Origin: an uncultured Oxalobacteraceae bacterium
GTDB taxonomy: Bacteria; Pseudomonadota; Gammaproteobacteria; Burkholderiales; Burkholderiaceae
Assembly: GCA_946479255.1 (NCBI GenBank)
Contig: CAMLFK010000024.1
Coordinates: 1-33,203, forward strand
Length of the DNA: 33,203 nucleotides
Direction: 5' to 3'
Position numbers and translations under genes: made by a program
Part shown: positions 7,651-16,100 of the stretch, piece after piece
Numbering within the stretch: the first letter of the stretch is position 1
Layout of the letters: each line of letters opens with the position of its first letter
The notes under the pieces: model-generated
The model's database searches: none
Seen by the model: only the letters and a program-made list of their open reading frames with translations
What the model was told of the DNA's origin: nothing

Positions 7651-8919
7651 TCAATCGATGCGCGACTCCAGCGCGAACAGCTCGGCCGGGTTTTCGCGCC
7701 GGCGCACCAGGTGCACCTTGCCGCCGTCGACCATCACCTCGGCCGCACGGCCGCGCGTGTTGTAATTAGAGCCCATGGCGAAGCCGTAAGCGCCGGCCTG
7801 CATCACCGCCAGCACATCGCCCGCTTCCACCGCCAGCTGGCGCTCCTTGGCCAGCCAGTCGCCCGATTCGCACACCGGGCCGACCACGTCGTAGGTATGG
7901 GCTTGGGCAGCGCTCCGGGCGACCGGCTGCACATCCATCCAGGCCTGGTACAGGGTCGGGCGCAGCAGGTCGTTCATGGCCGCGTCGACGATGCAGAAGT
8001 TCTTTTCCTCGCCCGGCTTCAGGTATTCCACGCGGGTGAGCAGCACGCCGATGTCGCCCACGATCGAGCGGCCCGGTTCGAAGATCACCTTGATCGGTGC
8101 GCCGCCGTAGCTGGCGGCGCGCCAGGCGTCGATGCGGGCAAAGGCTCGGCCCACGTAGTCGCCCACCGGCACCGGTTCGCCGTCGCCGTAGTTGATGCCG
8201 ATGCCGCCGCCCAGGTCCAGGTGGTGCACATGGATGTTTTCCGCACGCAGGGTGTCGATCAGGTCGATCAGCTTGTCCAGCGCTTCGAGCAGCGGGGCGT
8301 CGTCCAGCAGCTGCGAGCCGATATGGCAGTCGATGCCGGCCACTTCCAGGTGCGGCAGGGCGGCGGCGGCGCGGTAGGTCGCCAGCGCGTCGTCGTAGGC
8401 CACGCCGAACTTGTTGGCTTTCAGGCCGGTCGAGATATAAGGATGGGTCTTGGCGTCGACGTTCGGGTTCACGCGCAGCGACACGCGCGCGCTCTTGCCC
8501 ACTTCGCCGGCGACCGCGTTCAGGCGGTGCAGCTCGGGGATCGATTCGACGTTAAAGCACAGGATGTCGTGCGCCAGCGCCAGGCGCATCTCGTCGGCGC
8601 TCTTGCCCACGCCCGAGAAAATCACCTTCTTCGGATCGCCGCCGGCGGCGATCACGCGCAGCAGTTCGCCGCCCGAGACGATGTCGAAGCCCGCTCCCTC
8701 GCGCGCCAGCAGGTTCAGGACCGCCAGGTTGGAATTGGCTTTCATGGCGTAGCACACCAGCGCATCGCGCCCGCGGCAGGCATCGGCGTAGCCGTGGAAG
8801 TTCTTCAGCAGCGCGGCCTTGGAGTACACATAGGTCGGCGTGCCGAACTGCTCGGCGATCTGGGACAGGGAGGTGCTTTCGGCGTGCAGGACGCCGTCTT
8901 GGAACGAAAAGTGCGACAT
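7651..8919 (-). CDS. lysA: Diaminopimelate decarboxylase
   Basis: Last step of lysine synthesis: converts meso-diaminopimelate to L-lysine and CO2 with pyridoxal phosphate in the cytosol. The 422 residues match full-length bacterial LysA. The cofactor lysine is Lys60 in YAMKANSN. HIGSQL (199-204), the glycine-rich phosphate loop LGGGIGI (236-242), EPGR (281-284) and the active-site CESGD (350-354) across the dimer interface are all present. The ATG start at 8919 lies 10 bp after the lptM stop, so the two genes form an operon reading away from cyaY. A strong hairpin follows the stop codon. Confidence 0.98.
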   Translation of the reverse strand: MSHFSFQDGVLHAESTSLSQIAEQFGTPTYVYSKAALLKNFHGYADACRGRDALVCYAMKANSNLAVLNLLAREGAGFDIVSGGELLRVIAAGGDPKKVIFSGVGKSADEMRLALAHDILCFNVESIPELHRLNAVAGEVGKSARVSLRVNPNVDAKTHPYISTGLKANKFGVAYDDALATYRAAAALPHLEVAGIDCHIGSQLLDDAPLLEALDKLIDLIDTLRAENIHVHHLDLGGGIGINYGDGEPVPVGDYVGRAFARIDAWRAASYGGAPIKVIFEPGRSIVGDIGVLLTRVEYLKPGEEKNFCIVDAAMNDLLRPTLYQAWMDVQPVARSAAQAHTYDVVGPVCESGDWLAKERQLAVEAGDVLAVMQAGAYGFAMGSNYNTRGRAAEVMVDGGKVHLVRRRENPAELFALESRID

Positions 8920-8929
8920 ATTGTATTAG

Positions 8930-9115
8930 TTATGAGGGGGTATTGATGGGTGACTGGGCAGCGGGAGCGGTGGCCGACGGGGTGTGCGGGGCCGGCGGCG
9001 CGGCAGGCTTGGCCGGCGGCTTGGGCATGTAGAGCGGGCCGGTCTGCCCGCAGCCTGCCAGCAGGGTCAAGACCACGGCGGCGATGCCGGTATTGAGCGC
9101 AAGAGAGGACTTCAC
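8930..9115 (-). CDS. lptM: LptM-like small lipoprotein (LPS translocon maturation)
   Basis: A 61-residue outer-membrane lipoprotein. The signal peptide ends in the lipobox LLAG followed by Cys22, and the conserved mature start CGQTGPLYMP is the signature of the LptM/YifL family. In E. coli, LptM helps the LptD secretin-like translocon for lipopolysaccharide form its native disulfides. The remainder is a Pro/Ala-rich disordered tail. The start is GTG at 9115-9113 with no clear Shine-Dalgarno. It is the first gene of the lptM-lysA operon and is divergent from cyaY across about 45 bp, an arrangement common in proteobacteria. Confidence 0.88.
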   Translation of the reverse strand: MKSSLALNTGIAAVVLTLLAGCGQTGPLYMPKPPAKPAAPPAPHTPSATAPAAQSPINTPS

Positions 9116-9150
9116 GATTAGAATCTGGGTTTATTTATTCAAGAGACCTT

Positions 9151-9154
9151 GGAG
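9151..9154 (+). promoter_or_regulatory. Ribosome binding site setting the cyaY start
   Basis: GGAG lies 6 nt before the ATG at 9161 and 9 nt before the ATG at 9164. An upstream in-frame start at 9149 would overlap this site, so it is rejected. Confidence 0.6.
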
Positions 9155-9160
9155 TGTAGC

Positions 9161-9493
9161 ATGATGAGCGATAGCGAATTTCTGGACCTGGCCGAATCCA
9201 CCCTTGATGAGATCGAAGAATCCTTCGATCGGCTCAACGATGAAGACGTGATCGACGTGGAATGCAAACGCAGCGGCAATGTGCTGGAGATCGAATTTAT
9301 CGACAATGGTTCCAAGATCATCGTCAACAGCCAAGCGCCGATGCACGAGATGTGGGTGGCCGCCAAGGCCGGGGGCTACCACTACAAGCGCGTCGATGGC
9401 CAGTGGATCAATACCCGCGACGGCTCCGAGCTGTTTGCCGCGCTGGCGGTCGAGGCGAGCCGCCAGGGCGGGGCGCAGGTCAGCCTGAAGTGA
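9161..9493 (+). CDS. cyaY: Frataxin homolog, iron-sulfur cluster assembly regulator
   Basis: Small acidic iron-binding protein that modulates the IscS desulfurase during Fe-S cluster assembly in the cytosol. From ATG 9161 it has 110 residues, the normal CyaY length. The N-terminal helix is rich in Asp/Glu (ESTLDEIEESFDRLNDEDV), as needed for iron binding. The beta-sheet contains the frataxin pattern NGSKIIVNSQAPMHEMWVA and GGYHYKRVDGQWINTRDG. It is divergent from lptM-lysA. ATG 9164 is the other possible start. No terminator is obvious downstream; a palindromic repeat starts 28 bp after the stop. Confidence 0.97.
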   Translation: MMSDSEFLDLAESTLDEIEESFDRLNDEDVIDVECKRSGNVLEIEFIDNGSKIIVNSQAPMHEMWVAAKAGGYHYKRVDGQWINTRDGSELFAALAVEASRQGGAQVSLK

Positions 9494-9846
9494 GCCGTCA
9501 GAAGTCCCTTAATGTGAGCTAAAGTACTCGCCAATAAATAAATGTGATTTTTGGCTGCCATAACCGGCGCGTTGCTGCGTTGGCCACTGCTTGCAGTGCT
9601 CGCACTGCGGCGCAGCGGCCGCCTTGCACCGCATCCGGTTCTGTTCGCCAAAACTTCACATTTATTTCTCGACGAGTACTTAATCGACATCAATATGCAC
9701 GGAGGGGCCGGCCTGCCCACCTTCCGGGCAACATGTTTACGTTGCGCCCGTTCCACATAGAAACGTTTCTTCAGGGTATTGTCAGCTTCGGCGTTTATAC
9801 TTGCCCTTAATGTTGATGTGTGGAAACAATTTTTAGGGGCGCTCGA
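9494..9846. other. Gene-free region between cyaY and the minor-pilin operon
   Basis: This 353-bp gap holds the palindromic repeat at 9522-9681, a 10-bp palindrome GAAACGTTTC at 9760-9769, and a TATACT box at 9796-9801 that could be the pilin operon -10, although no matching -35 is seen. AGGGG just before 9847 serves as the pilE ribosome site. Short open frames across the repeat are by-products of its symmetry. Confidence 0.6.
9522..9681. repeat. 160-bp near-palindromic intergenic element
   Basis: The ends AAGTACTCG (9522-9530) and CGAGTACTT (9673-9681) are perfect inverted repeats. Inside them, AAATAAATGTGA on the left mirrors TCACATTTATTT on the right. Further in, TTTTGGC, AACCGG and GGCC blocks mirror each other in order. 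The centre is a small hairpin, GCAGTG and CACTGC around a CTCG loop (9593-9608). It is not a simple terminator; the structure suggests a dispersed MITE- or REP-like element (inference). Confidence 0.7.
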
Positions 9847-10263
9847 ATGAACAAGGTACAACGCGGATTCAGTCTGATTGAATTGATGATAGCCGTGGTC
9901 GTCGTCGGTGTCCTGACCGCCATCGCACTGCCGAATTACAAGGAATACGTCACCCGCTCGCGCCTGACGGACGCCTTCAGTGCCCTGACCGCCGTGCCGC
10001 CCCAGGCCGAGCAGTTCTGGGCCAACAAGCGCACTTTCGCCGGCTTCGACCGGATGCCGGCCAACACCGTCAACTTCAATTTTTCGCTCGGCAGTGCCAG
10101 CGCCACCACCTACACCGTGACGGCCACCGGGGTCGGCGAGGCGGCCGGCTTCACCTATACGATCGACCAGTCGGGCGTGCGCGCCACCACCGCGGTACCG
10201 TCCGGATGGACCACCAATGCCACCTGCTGGGTGGACCGGAAGGGCGGAAAATGTACTCAGTAA
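9847..10263 (+). CDS. pilE: Type IV pilin-like protein, PilE class
   Basis: A 138-residue type IV pilin or minor pilin. The start ATG 9847 follows AGGGG. A 7-residue leader ends at Gly7, and the mature N-terminus FSLIELMIAV has the required Glu5 (Glu12 of the precursor) and a hydrophobic alpha-1 helix. This is the substrate pattern of prepilin peptidase PilD. A C-terminal Cys pair (127, 136) can form the D-region loop. An upstream GTG (9820) in frame would spoil the leader and is rejected. It overlaps fimT by 13 bp and leads the operon, whereas pilE closes the equivalent Pseudomonas operon. It could be a major pilin, but its position beside the minor pilins argues for a minor one. Confidence 0.87.
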   Translation: MNKVQRGFSLIELMIAVVVVGVLTAIALPNYKEYVTRSRLTDAFSALTAVPPQAEQFWANKRTFAGFDRMPANTVNFNFSLGSASATTYTVTATGVGEAAGFTYTIDQSGVRATTAVPSGWTTNATCWVDRKGGKCTQ

Positions 10264-10886
10264 GCGCCCTCGCCCGCGCCCGCCAGCGCGGCATCAGCCT
10301 GATCGAAATCGTGATCGGCCTGTGCGTCATGTCGGTGCTGCTGGCCGTCGGCGTCCCCCATATGTCCGACTGGATCCAAGCAAACCGCGCCACCGGCGCC
10401 GCCGAGTTCTATGCCGATGGCTTGCGCCAGGCGCGCACCCAGGCGCTCAGCCACAACAGTGCCAGCCGGCTGGTGCTCAGCGAAAATCCGGCCAGCCAGC
10501 AGCTCGACTGGCAAGTCGACATCTGCTTCCCCACGCCTTCCGAGCCGTGCAACGACGACAACGGGATCTGGTCCACGCCCGCCGCACCTGCCAGCAACGA
10601 TCCGGCCGGGGCCGCCGGCTACCGCTCCCTGGTCGGCTCGTCCTCGGCGCTGCCGAACCGTGATGTGCTCAATGTGACGCTGGCCCCGGCCGGCGCCGAC
10701 CGCCTGTATTTCACCCCGGTCGGCTGGGTCGACCAGAATGTCGACACCCGGCTGGCGCGCCTGACCTTGACGGCGGTCGAGGCCGGCAGCTTTCCCAGCA
10801 CGGCCGTGGCGGTCACCCTGGCCGGCATGACCGTGAAATGCCTTCCCCACGCAGCGGCCGGAGACTCTCGCCTATGTCCACCTTGA
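10251..10886 (+). CDS. fimT: Type IV pilus minor pilin, FimT/FimU (GspH-like)
   Basis: A 211-residue prepilin thought to belong to the tip/priming complex. The leader ends in QRG (Gly14), followed by ISLIEIVIG with Glu5 in place and a long hydrophobic helix. The GspH/FimT pattern follows, with an N-terminal helix continuing into NRATGAAEFYADGLRQARTQAL, then a beta-rich globular domain with Cys residues. The ATG at 10251 lies after a GGCGG site, inside the end of pilE (13-bp overlap), and its own 3' end overlaps pilV by 13 bp, so translation is probably coupled. FimU is the Pseudomonas name for the same position. Confidence 0.88.
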   Translation: MYSVSALARARQRGISLIEIVIGLCVMSVLLAVGVPHMSDWIQANRATGAAEFYADGLRQARTQALSHNSASRLVLSENPASQQLDWQVDICFPTPSEPCNDDNGIWSTPAAPASNDPAGAAGYRSLVGSSSALPNRDVLNVTLAPAGADRLYFTPVGWVDQNVDTRLARLTLTAVEAGSFPSTAVAVTLAGMTVKCLPHAAAGDSRLCPP

Positions 10887-11323
10887 ACCCCAAGCTTCGC
10901 CGCGCGCCGGCGCGGCGCAAGCAGCGCGGCGTCGCGCTGCTGGAAGCCCTGATCGCCATCGTCATCCTCGGCATCGGCCTGTTCGGCGCGGTCGGCATGC
11001 AGGTGCGCGCCATCTCGGCGCTGTCGGACGCCACCCTGCGCGCCGAAGCGGCACTGGCCACCGACAAGCTGTCCGGGCTGATGAGCACAGACATCATCAA
11101 CATCTACAGCTATGCGATGGCCAAGGGCGCTACACCCGGCTCGCAGCTGACCGGCTGGTACAACGAGACGCGCAGCGCGATCCCAGGCGCCATGGTCAGC
11201 ATCGCCGTCACCCCGGTGACGGGCACCACCAGCCGGATCGATGTCGACATCAGCTGGACCCGCAAGGCGGGCGACAAGGCCAATAACCATCTGGTCACCT
11301 TTTACCTGGCGAGATCGGCATGA
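10874..11323 (+). CDS. pilV: Type IV pilus modification/minor pilin PilV
   Basis: A 149-residue minor pilin. A basic leader ends at Gly19, then VALLEALIAIVILGIGLFG follows, with Glu24 as the mature Glu5. This AxxEALIAIVILGIG form is characteristic of PilV. Start ATG 10874 has a GGAG 10 bp upstream and sits in the last codons of fimT. The stop overlaps the pilW ATG in an ATGA. In Pseudomonas, PilV joins PilW and PilX in the tip complex that carries PilY1; the gene order supports the same role. Confidence 0.9.
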   Translation: MSTLNPKLRRAPARRKQRGVALLEALIAIVILGIGLFGAVGMQVRAISALSDATLRAEAALATDKLSGLMSTDIINIYSYAMAKGATPGSQLTGWYNETRSAIPGAMVSIAVTPVTGTTSRIDVDISWTRKAGDKANNHLVTFYLARSA

Positions 11324-12513
11324 GCAAGCCCGCACCTCTCCGGCCGCACGGCGGCTTTTCCCTGGTCGAACTGCTGGTCAGCGTGGCCGTGGGCCTGCTC
11401 GCGCTCACTTTTGCCACCCGCATGGTCGGCCAGTCGGAACAGAACAAACAGAACACCCTGGGCAGCTCCGATTCGATGCAGAACGGCGCGCTGGCGATGT
11501 TCTCGATCAGCAGCGATGCGGGCCAGGCCGGCTGGGGAATCAACGATCCCATCGTGGCCGGCTGCGACACCATCTTCAGCGACAGCGAAGGCTTCGAACT
11601 GGCCGAGGCGAGCAGTGGCGGCCTGACCGTGCGCCCGATGGCGGCGGCGCTGATCGTCTCCAACGGCGCCGCTCCCGATACCATCAGCCTGTATGGCGGC
11701 AGTTCGCCGAGCGGCACCGGCAGCCTGCGCCTGATCGCCAACCTCTCCGGCGGCACCCGGCTCGATGTGGACCGCATCCCGTATGGCTTTAACACCGGCG
11801 ACGTGATCGTGGTGGCGCCGGAAACCCCGGGCTCGGCCAAGTGCTCGCTGGCCCAGATCGCCAACGACCCGGCCACCGTCGCCGCGCCGCCGATGCCGCA
11901 GTACGTGACGGTCGATGCCGGTTCGGACCGGCGCTTCAATTCCGGCAACCTGGGCGAAAGCTACCTGGCCGGGCAGGCGCGCATGTTCAACCTGGGTCCG
12001 GCCAGCCGCCTGCAGCTCAACACCTGGTCGGTGGCCAACGGCTTCCTGCAGCTGCGCTCGACCAAGCTGGCCGGGGCCAGCGAGACGCCGGCGACCGTGG
12101 CCGACAACATCGTTTCGATCAAGGCGCAGTACGGCTTCGATACCCGGCCGGGCAACACCTTCTTGCCGGAAAACGGGATGGTGGTCATGCAATGGTCCGC
12201 CACGATGATCGATGCCGACGGCAACGGTGTGGCCGGCAGCGCCGGCGACTACCCGCGTATCGCAGCCTTGCGCCTGGCCGTGGTGGCGCGCGGCAAAGCG
12301 CCGGAGCGGGCGGCCCCCGGCGCCAGCTGCACCGCCACCACCGCCAAACCGGTGCTGTTCTCCTCGATCCAGCCGACCGGCGTGGCGCCTGTGCCCATCA
12401 CCGTCGATGTCAACGTGGCCGGCGACAGCGTCGACTGGCGCTGCTACCGCTATCGGGTGTTCGAGACCATCGTCCCGATGCGCAATTCCGCCTGGAGGCC
12501 GACCGCATCATGA
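11320..12513 (+). CDS. pilW: Type IV pilus minor pilin PilW
   Basis: A 397-residue large minor pilin. The leader ends at Gly12, then FSLVELLVSVAVGLLALTFA with Glu17 as the mature Glu5. The long beta-rich C-terminal domain with a few Cys residues is typical of PilW, which is the biggest of the minor pilins. It starts in an ATGA overlap with pilV and ends in an ATGA overlap with pilX, so the three are almost surely translated as one coupled unit. Role: priming of pilus assembly and presentation of PilY1 at the tip (known for the family). Confidence 0.9.
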   Translation: MSKPAPLRPHGGFSLVELLVSVAVGLLALTFATRMVGQSEQNKQNTLGSSDSMQNGALAMFSISSDAGQAGWGINDPIVAGCDTIFSDSEGFELAEASSGGLTVRPMAAALIVSNGAAPDTISLYGGSSPSGTGSLRLIANLSGGTRLDVDRIPYGFNTGDVIVVAPETPGSAKCSLAQIANDPATVAAPPMPQYVTVDAGSDRRFNSGNLGESYLAGQARMFNLGPASRLQLNTWSVANGFLQLRSTKLAGASETPATVADNIVSIKAQYGFDTRPGNTFLPENGMVVMQWSATMIDADGNGVAGSAGDYPRIAALRLAVVARGKAPERAAPGASCTATTAKPVLFSSIQPTGVAPVPITVDVNVAGDSVDWRCYRYRVFETIVPMRNSAWRPTAS

Positions 12514-13109
12514 ACCAGCCCATCCTGAGATTCCACCGCGGCCGGCAGCAGGGCCTGGCCCTGCCGGTCATGCTGATGATGCTGCTGGTACTGATGATCA
12601 GCAGCGTCTACCTGTTCAAATCAAGCAACTCGGCGGCGCTGACCACCGGTAACCTGGTCTATAAGGACCAGATGAGCCGGGCGGCCGACCTGGGGCTGGT
12701 GACGGCCTTCCAGTGGCTGAGCACGACCGCCGTCACGAACAAGCGTCTGCTCAACACCGACAGTCATGCCGACGGCTACCTGGCGACCTTCGATACCACC
12801 CAGTCCACGTCGTCGGCGGAGTTCTGGACCGGCTCACAAACCATCGTCGACCCCAGCGGCAACAAGATCGAATATGTGATCCACCGCATGTGCGCCTTGC
12901 CGGTGCCCTACGACACCGCCGGCAACAGCTGCATGCAGACCGCCGCGCCTTCCACCCTGAACAGCCCGGTGGCGATCGGCGCCAGCCTGGCCGCCAATAC
13001 CCCGAGCTACGCCGGCAGTCCCCAGCTGCATTACGTCATTACGGCGCGCATTTTCGGCACGCGCGGCGGCAATGTCGTCAACCAGATGGTCGTCGTGGTG
13101 GGCGTGTAA
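12510..13109 (+). CDS. pilX: Type IV pilus assembly protein PilX
   Basis: A 199-residue minor pilin. A leader QQG (Gly15) precedes a hydrophobic helix LALPVMLMMLLVLMISS. As in other PilX and GspK proteins, the mature position 5 is not Glu (it is Val20), which suits a protein at the very tip that has no pilin above it. The short globular part contains Cys residues and a final hydrophobic strand. The ATG overlaps the pilW stop (ATGA). A much longer open frame upstream in the same frame runs antiparallel to pilW logic and is not used. PilY1 begins 47 bp later. Confidence 0.87.
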   Translation: MNQPILRFHRGRQQGLALPVMLMMLLVLMISSVYLFKSSNSAALTTGNLVYKDQMSRAADLGLVTAFQWLSTTAVTNKRLLNTDSHADGYLATFDTTQSTSSAEFWTGSQTIVDPSGNKIEYVIHRMCALPVPYDTAGNSCMQTAAPSTLNSPVAIGASLAANTPSYAGSPQLHYVITARIFGTRGGNVVNQMVVVVGV

Positions 13110-13156
13110 GCCCGCCAGCATTTTCTGACAGTTCACCCAGCACCACGGAGTCCAGC

Positions 13157-16100
13157 ATGCAGCGTTCATCCATTTCCAGCGTCAGCCTCAGTCTCAGCCT
13201 CGCGCTCGTGTCCGGCTTCGCCCAGGCCGCGCCGACCAATATCGCCCAGGTGCCGCTGATGAACATCACCGGCAGCGGCACCATCAAGCCGAACCTGATG
13301 GTGCTGTTCGATAACTCGGGCTCGATGGCGCAGACCTACACCCCGGACTACGTGAACGATTCCCTGTGCCGCAGCGGGGCCACGCTGTCGGCCGGAACGC
13401 GCAGCTGCGCGCCGGGCGATCCGCCTTTCATGACGGCCGACTTCAATCGCCAGTACTACAGCCCGCGCATCACCTACACGCCGCCGGTGCGCGCCGACGG
13501 CACCAGCTATGCGTCGATGACGCGCGCGCGCACCAGCGGCTGGACCTCGGTGGCCGGCGATGGCTTCGGCATCAACACCACCGGCCTGAACATGTCGTCC
13601 TCCGGCACCATCAACCTGACCACCGGCTTTCCCGACCTGAAGTGGTGCAACGGCTCGGCCTGCGTCTACAACACCGCCACCTACAGTTATCCGGACAGCA
13701 CCTACCGCACCGCCACGGCGCATACGTCCAATCCTTATTACTACAGCATCCAGGCGGCTGAATACTGCACCGACGTCACCCTCAAGAACTGCGTGAGCAC
13801 CACCCCGGGCGCGGCGGCGCCGGCCGGCTATCCGGTGGCGGCCAAGGTGCGCTGGTGCAACTCCACGGCGCTGACCACCTGCCAGGCCAAGTACCTCTCG
13901 CCCAACTACATTTATCCGCGCTTTTCCAGCCCCGCCTCGGCCGCGGCCGCGGCCTACGGCGTGATCACGGTTGGCAGCAGCGCCACGTCCAAGCCCTCGA
14001 CCATCATGAGCATCACCGTCGCGGAGTCGGGCGGCCCGGTGGTCATCAGCAATGGCGCGGTGTCGGCTTCGACCGGCAGCAATACCAGCACCAAACAGGC
14101 CCAGGTCGCTGAAGCGATTGCCGCCTCGATCGTCGCCAAGACCGGGCTGGCCAACCAGTACACGGCTTGCGTCAAGACGCCCAGTTCCGGCAGCGTGCCG
14201 AGCTGCTCGTCATGGGGTATCACGCTGGCCACCACCAACCTGGTGGCCGTGATCCCGATCGACTGCGTGAGCGGCGCCACCAGCAAGGCGCTGGGGCAGT
14301 GCTCGGTGGTACCCGACAACAGCCGCAACGGCTGGGGCGTGTCGGCCATCGTCGGCGCGCCGGCCACGGCCTTCATCACCGTCAGCGGCACCACCAGCAC
14401 GACTGCGACGCCGGTACTGGCGTCCGGCACCAGGCTCGGCGCGACGAATATCATGGGCAGCTCGCTGACGCTCAGCCGCGGCCAGTCGGCCTCGTCGGTG
14501 GCCAGCGCGATTGCGGCCAAGATCGGCACCACTGGCGCCATCGACGCCTATGCGGCGCCGAACGCCATCACCAATGCCTGCGCCGGCAAGCCGGCCGGCG
14601 TGGTCTGCCTGGTCGATCCTGCCGGCGCCACCGGCCTGGCGGTGACCATGGCGGCGTTGAGCAACAACACCGGCGCGGGCGGCAACGCCAGCCAGGGCAG
14701 TATTGTGTTCACCACCACGGCCTCAAACAACAGCGCCGAAGATGTGGTGCCGGTCTCGGCCACGCCGCTGTCGGCCGGCTCGGCGATTTTCGTGCGCACC
14801 GACATCGTTCCATCGCAGACCGTCTACCCCAAGGATGCCAACCGCAGCGATTGCACCAGCGTGGCCAATGCCTGCAGCTACGATGAAGAGATGACCAACT
14901 TCGCCAACTGGTACACCTACTACAAGACCCGCAACCAGATGATGAAGACCGCGCTGGGGCGTGCGTTCCAGCCGCTCAACTCGAACTTCCGGGTCGGAAT
15001 TGTCTCCCTGTCCGTCGGGGCGGCGAACGGCACTTTTCAACAGCTGCCGAAGGACTTTACCGGCACGGCGCGGTCCAACTGGTACGACCACCTGTACGGC
15101 ATGAACGGCAGCGGCGGCACCCCGACCCGGCCGGCCCTGCATAACATCGGCCGCATGTACGCCGATGCGTCCAACGATGTGGTGGAATACCCTTGCCAGC
15201 AGAATTTTACCTTCGTCACCTCCGACGGCTACTGGAACGGCAGCGCCGCGGCGACCGTCACCAATACCGACAGTGCCGAAAGCGCCGCGCGCTTTTGCAG
15301 CCGCATCAAGGGCTGCGTCGACACCCGCGCGCAGCCGCCGCAGTCGCTGGCCGATATCGCGCTGTACTGGTACAACGGCGGCTCCAACACCGGCCTGGCC
15401 ACGCTCAATTCGGCCATCGACGACCTCTCCAAGCAGGGCCAGGTACCGGCCGGGCCGGGTGAAAACTCCCATCTGCACATGAAGACCTACACGCTCGGCC
15501 TGGGCATGGTCGGCGTGATGGATTTCGACCGCAACTACGATACCTCGCCCACCGTCGGGGGCGACTTCTACAAGCTCGTCACCGCAGCCAGCGGCTGCCC
15601 ATGGAACAGCAATGGTACCTATGTCTGGCCCGACCCGCAAACCTCGAGCGGCAGCAGCACGGTGCAGGAGCGGGTCGACGACCTGTGGCACGCGGCCATC
15701 AACGGCCATGGCAAATACCTGTCGGCGGCCGATCCCGACGAGGTGGTGACGGGCCTGAATGAGGCATTGAACAATATCCAGATCCGCACCGGCGCGGCGG
15801 CGGCGGCGGCGACCTCGACCCCGAACATCTCGCAGCAGGACAACGATATTTTCTCGGACACCTTCACCACCGTGAAGTGGTACGGCGAATTGACCGACAA
15901 GAAAATCGACACCGTCACCGGCGTGGTCAATCCGACTGTCGTGTGGAGCACCACCGACAACCTGGGCAAGCTGGTCTCGGCCGCCACCGACGTGCGCGAC
16001 ATCAGGATGCTGGACGCTTCGAGCAACACGCTCAAACCTTTCAAGTACGCCAGCATGAACGCGCTGGAAAAATCCTGGTTCGATGCCAAGTGCGTCAGCC

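Noticed and set aside
7621..8946. 441-codon open frame antisense to lysA
   Set aside because: His/Val/Gly-rich shadow of a textbook lysA gene.
9551..9760. Small plus-strand open frame of 69 codons
   Set aside because: Lies almost wholly within the palindromic repeat, whose symmetry and GC content create open frames; no ribosome site.
11841..13109. Long in-frame extension of pilX upstream through pilW
   Set aside because: The upstream part overlaps pilW in another frame; ATG 12510 overlaps the pilW stop and gives a proper prepilin-like leader.
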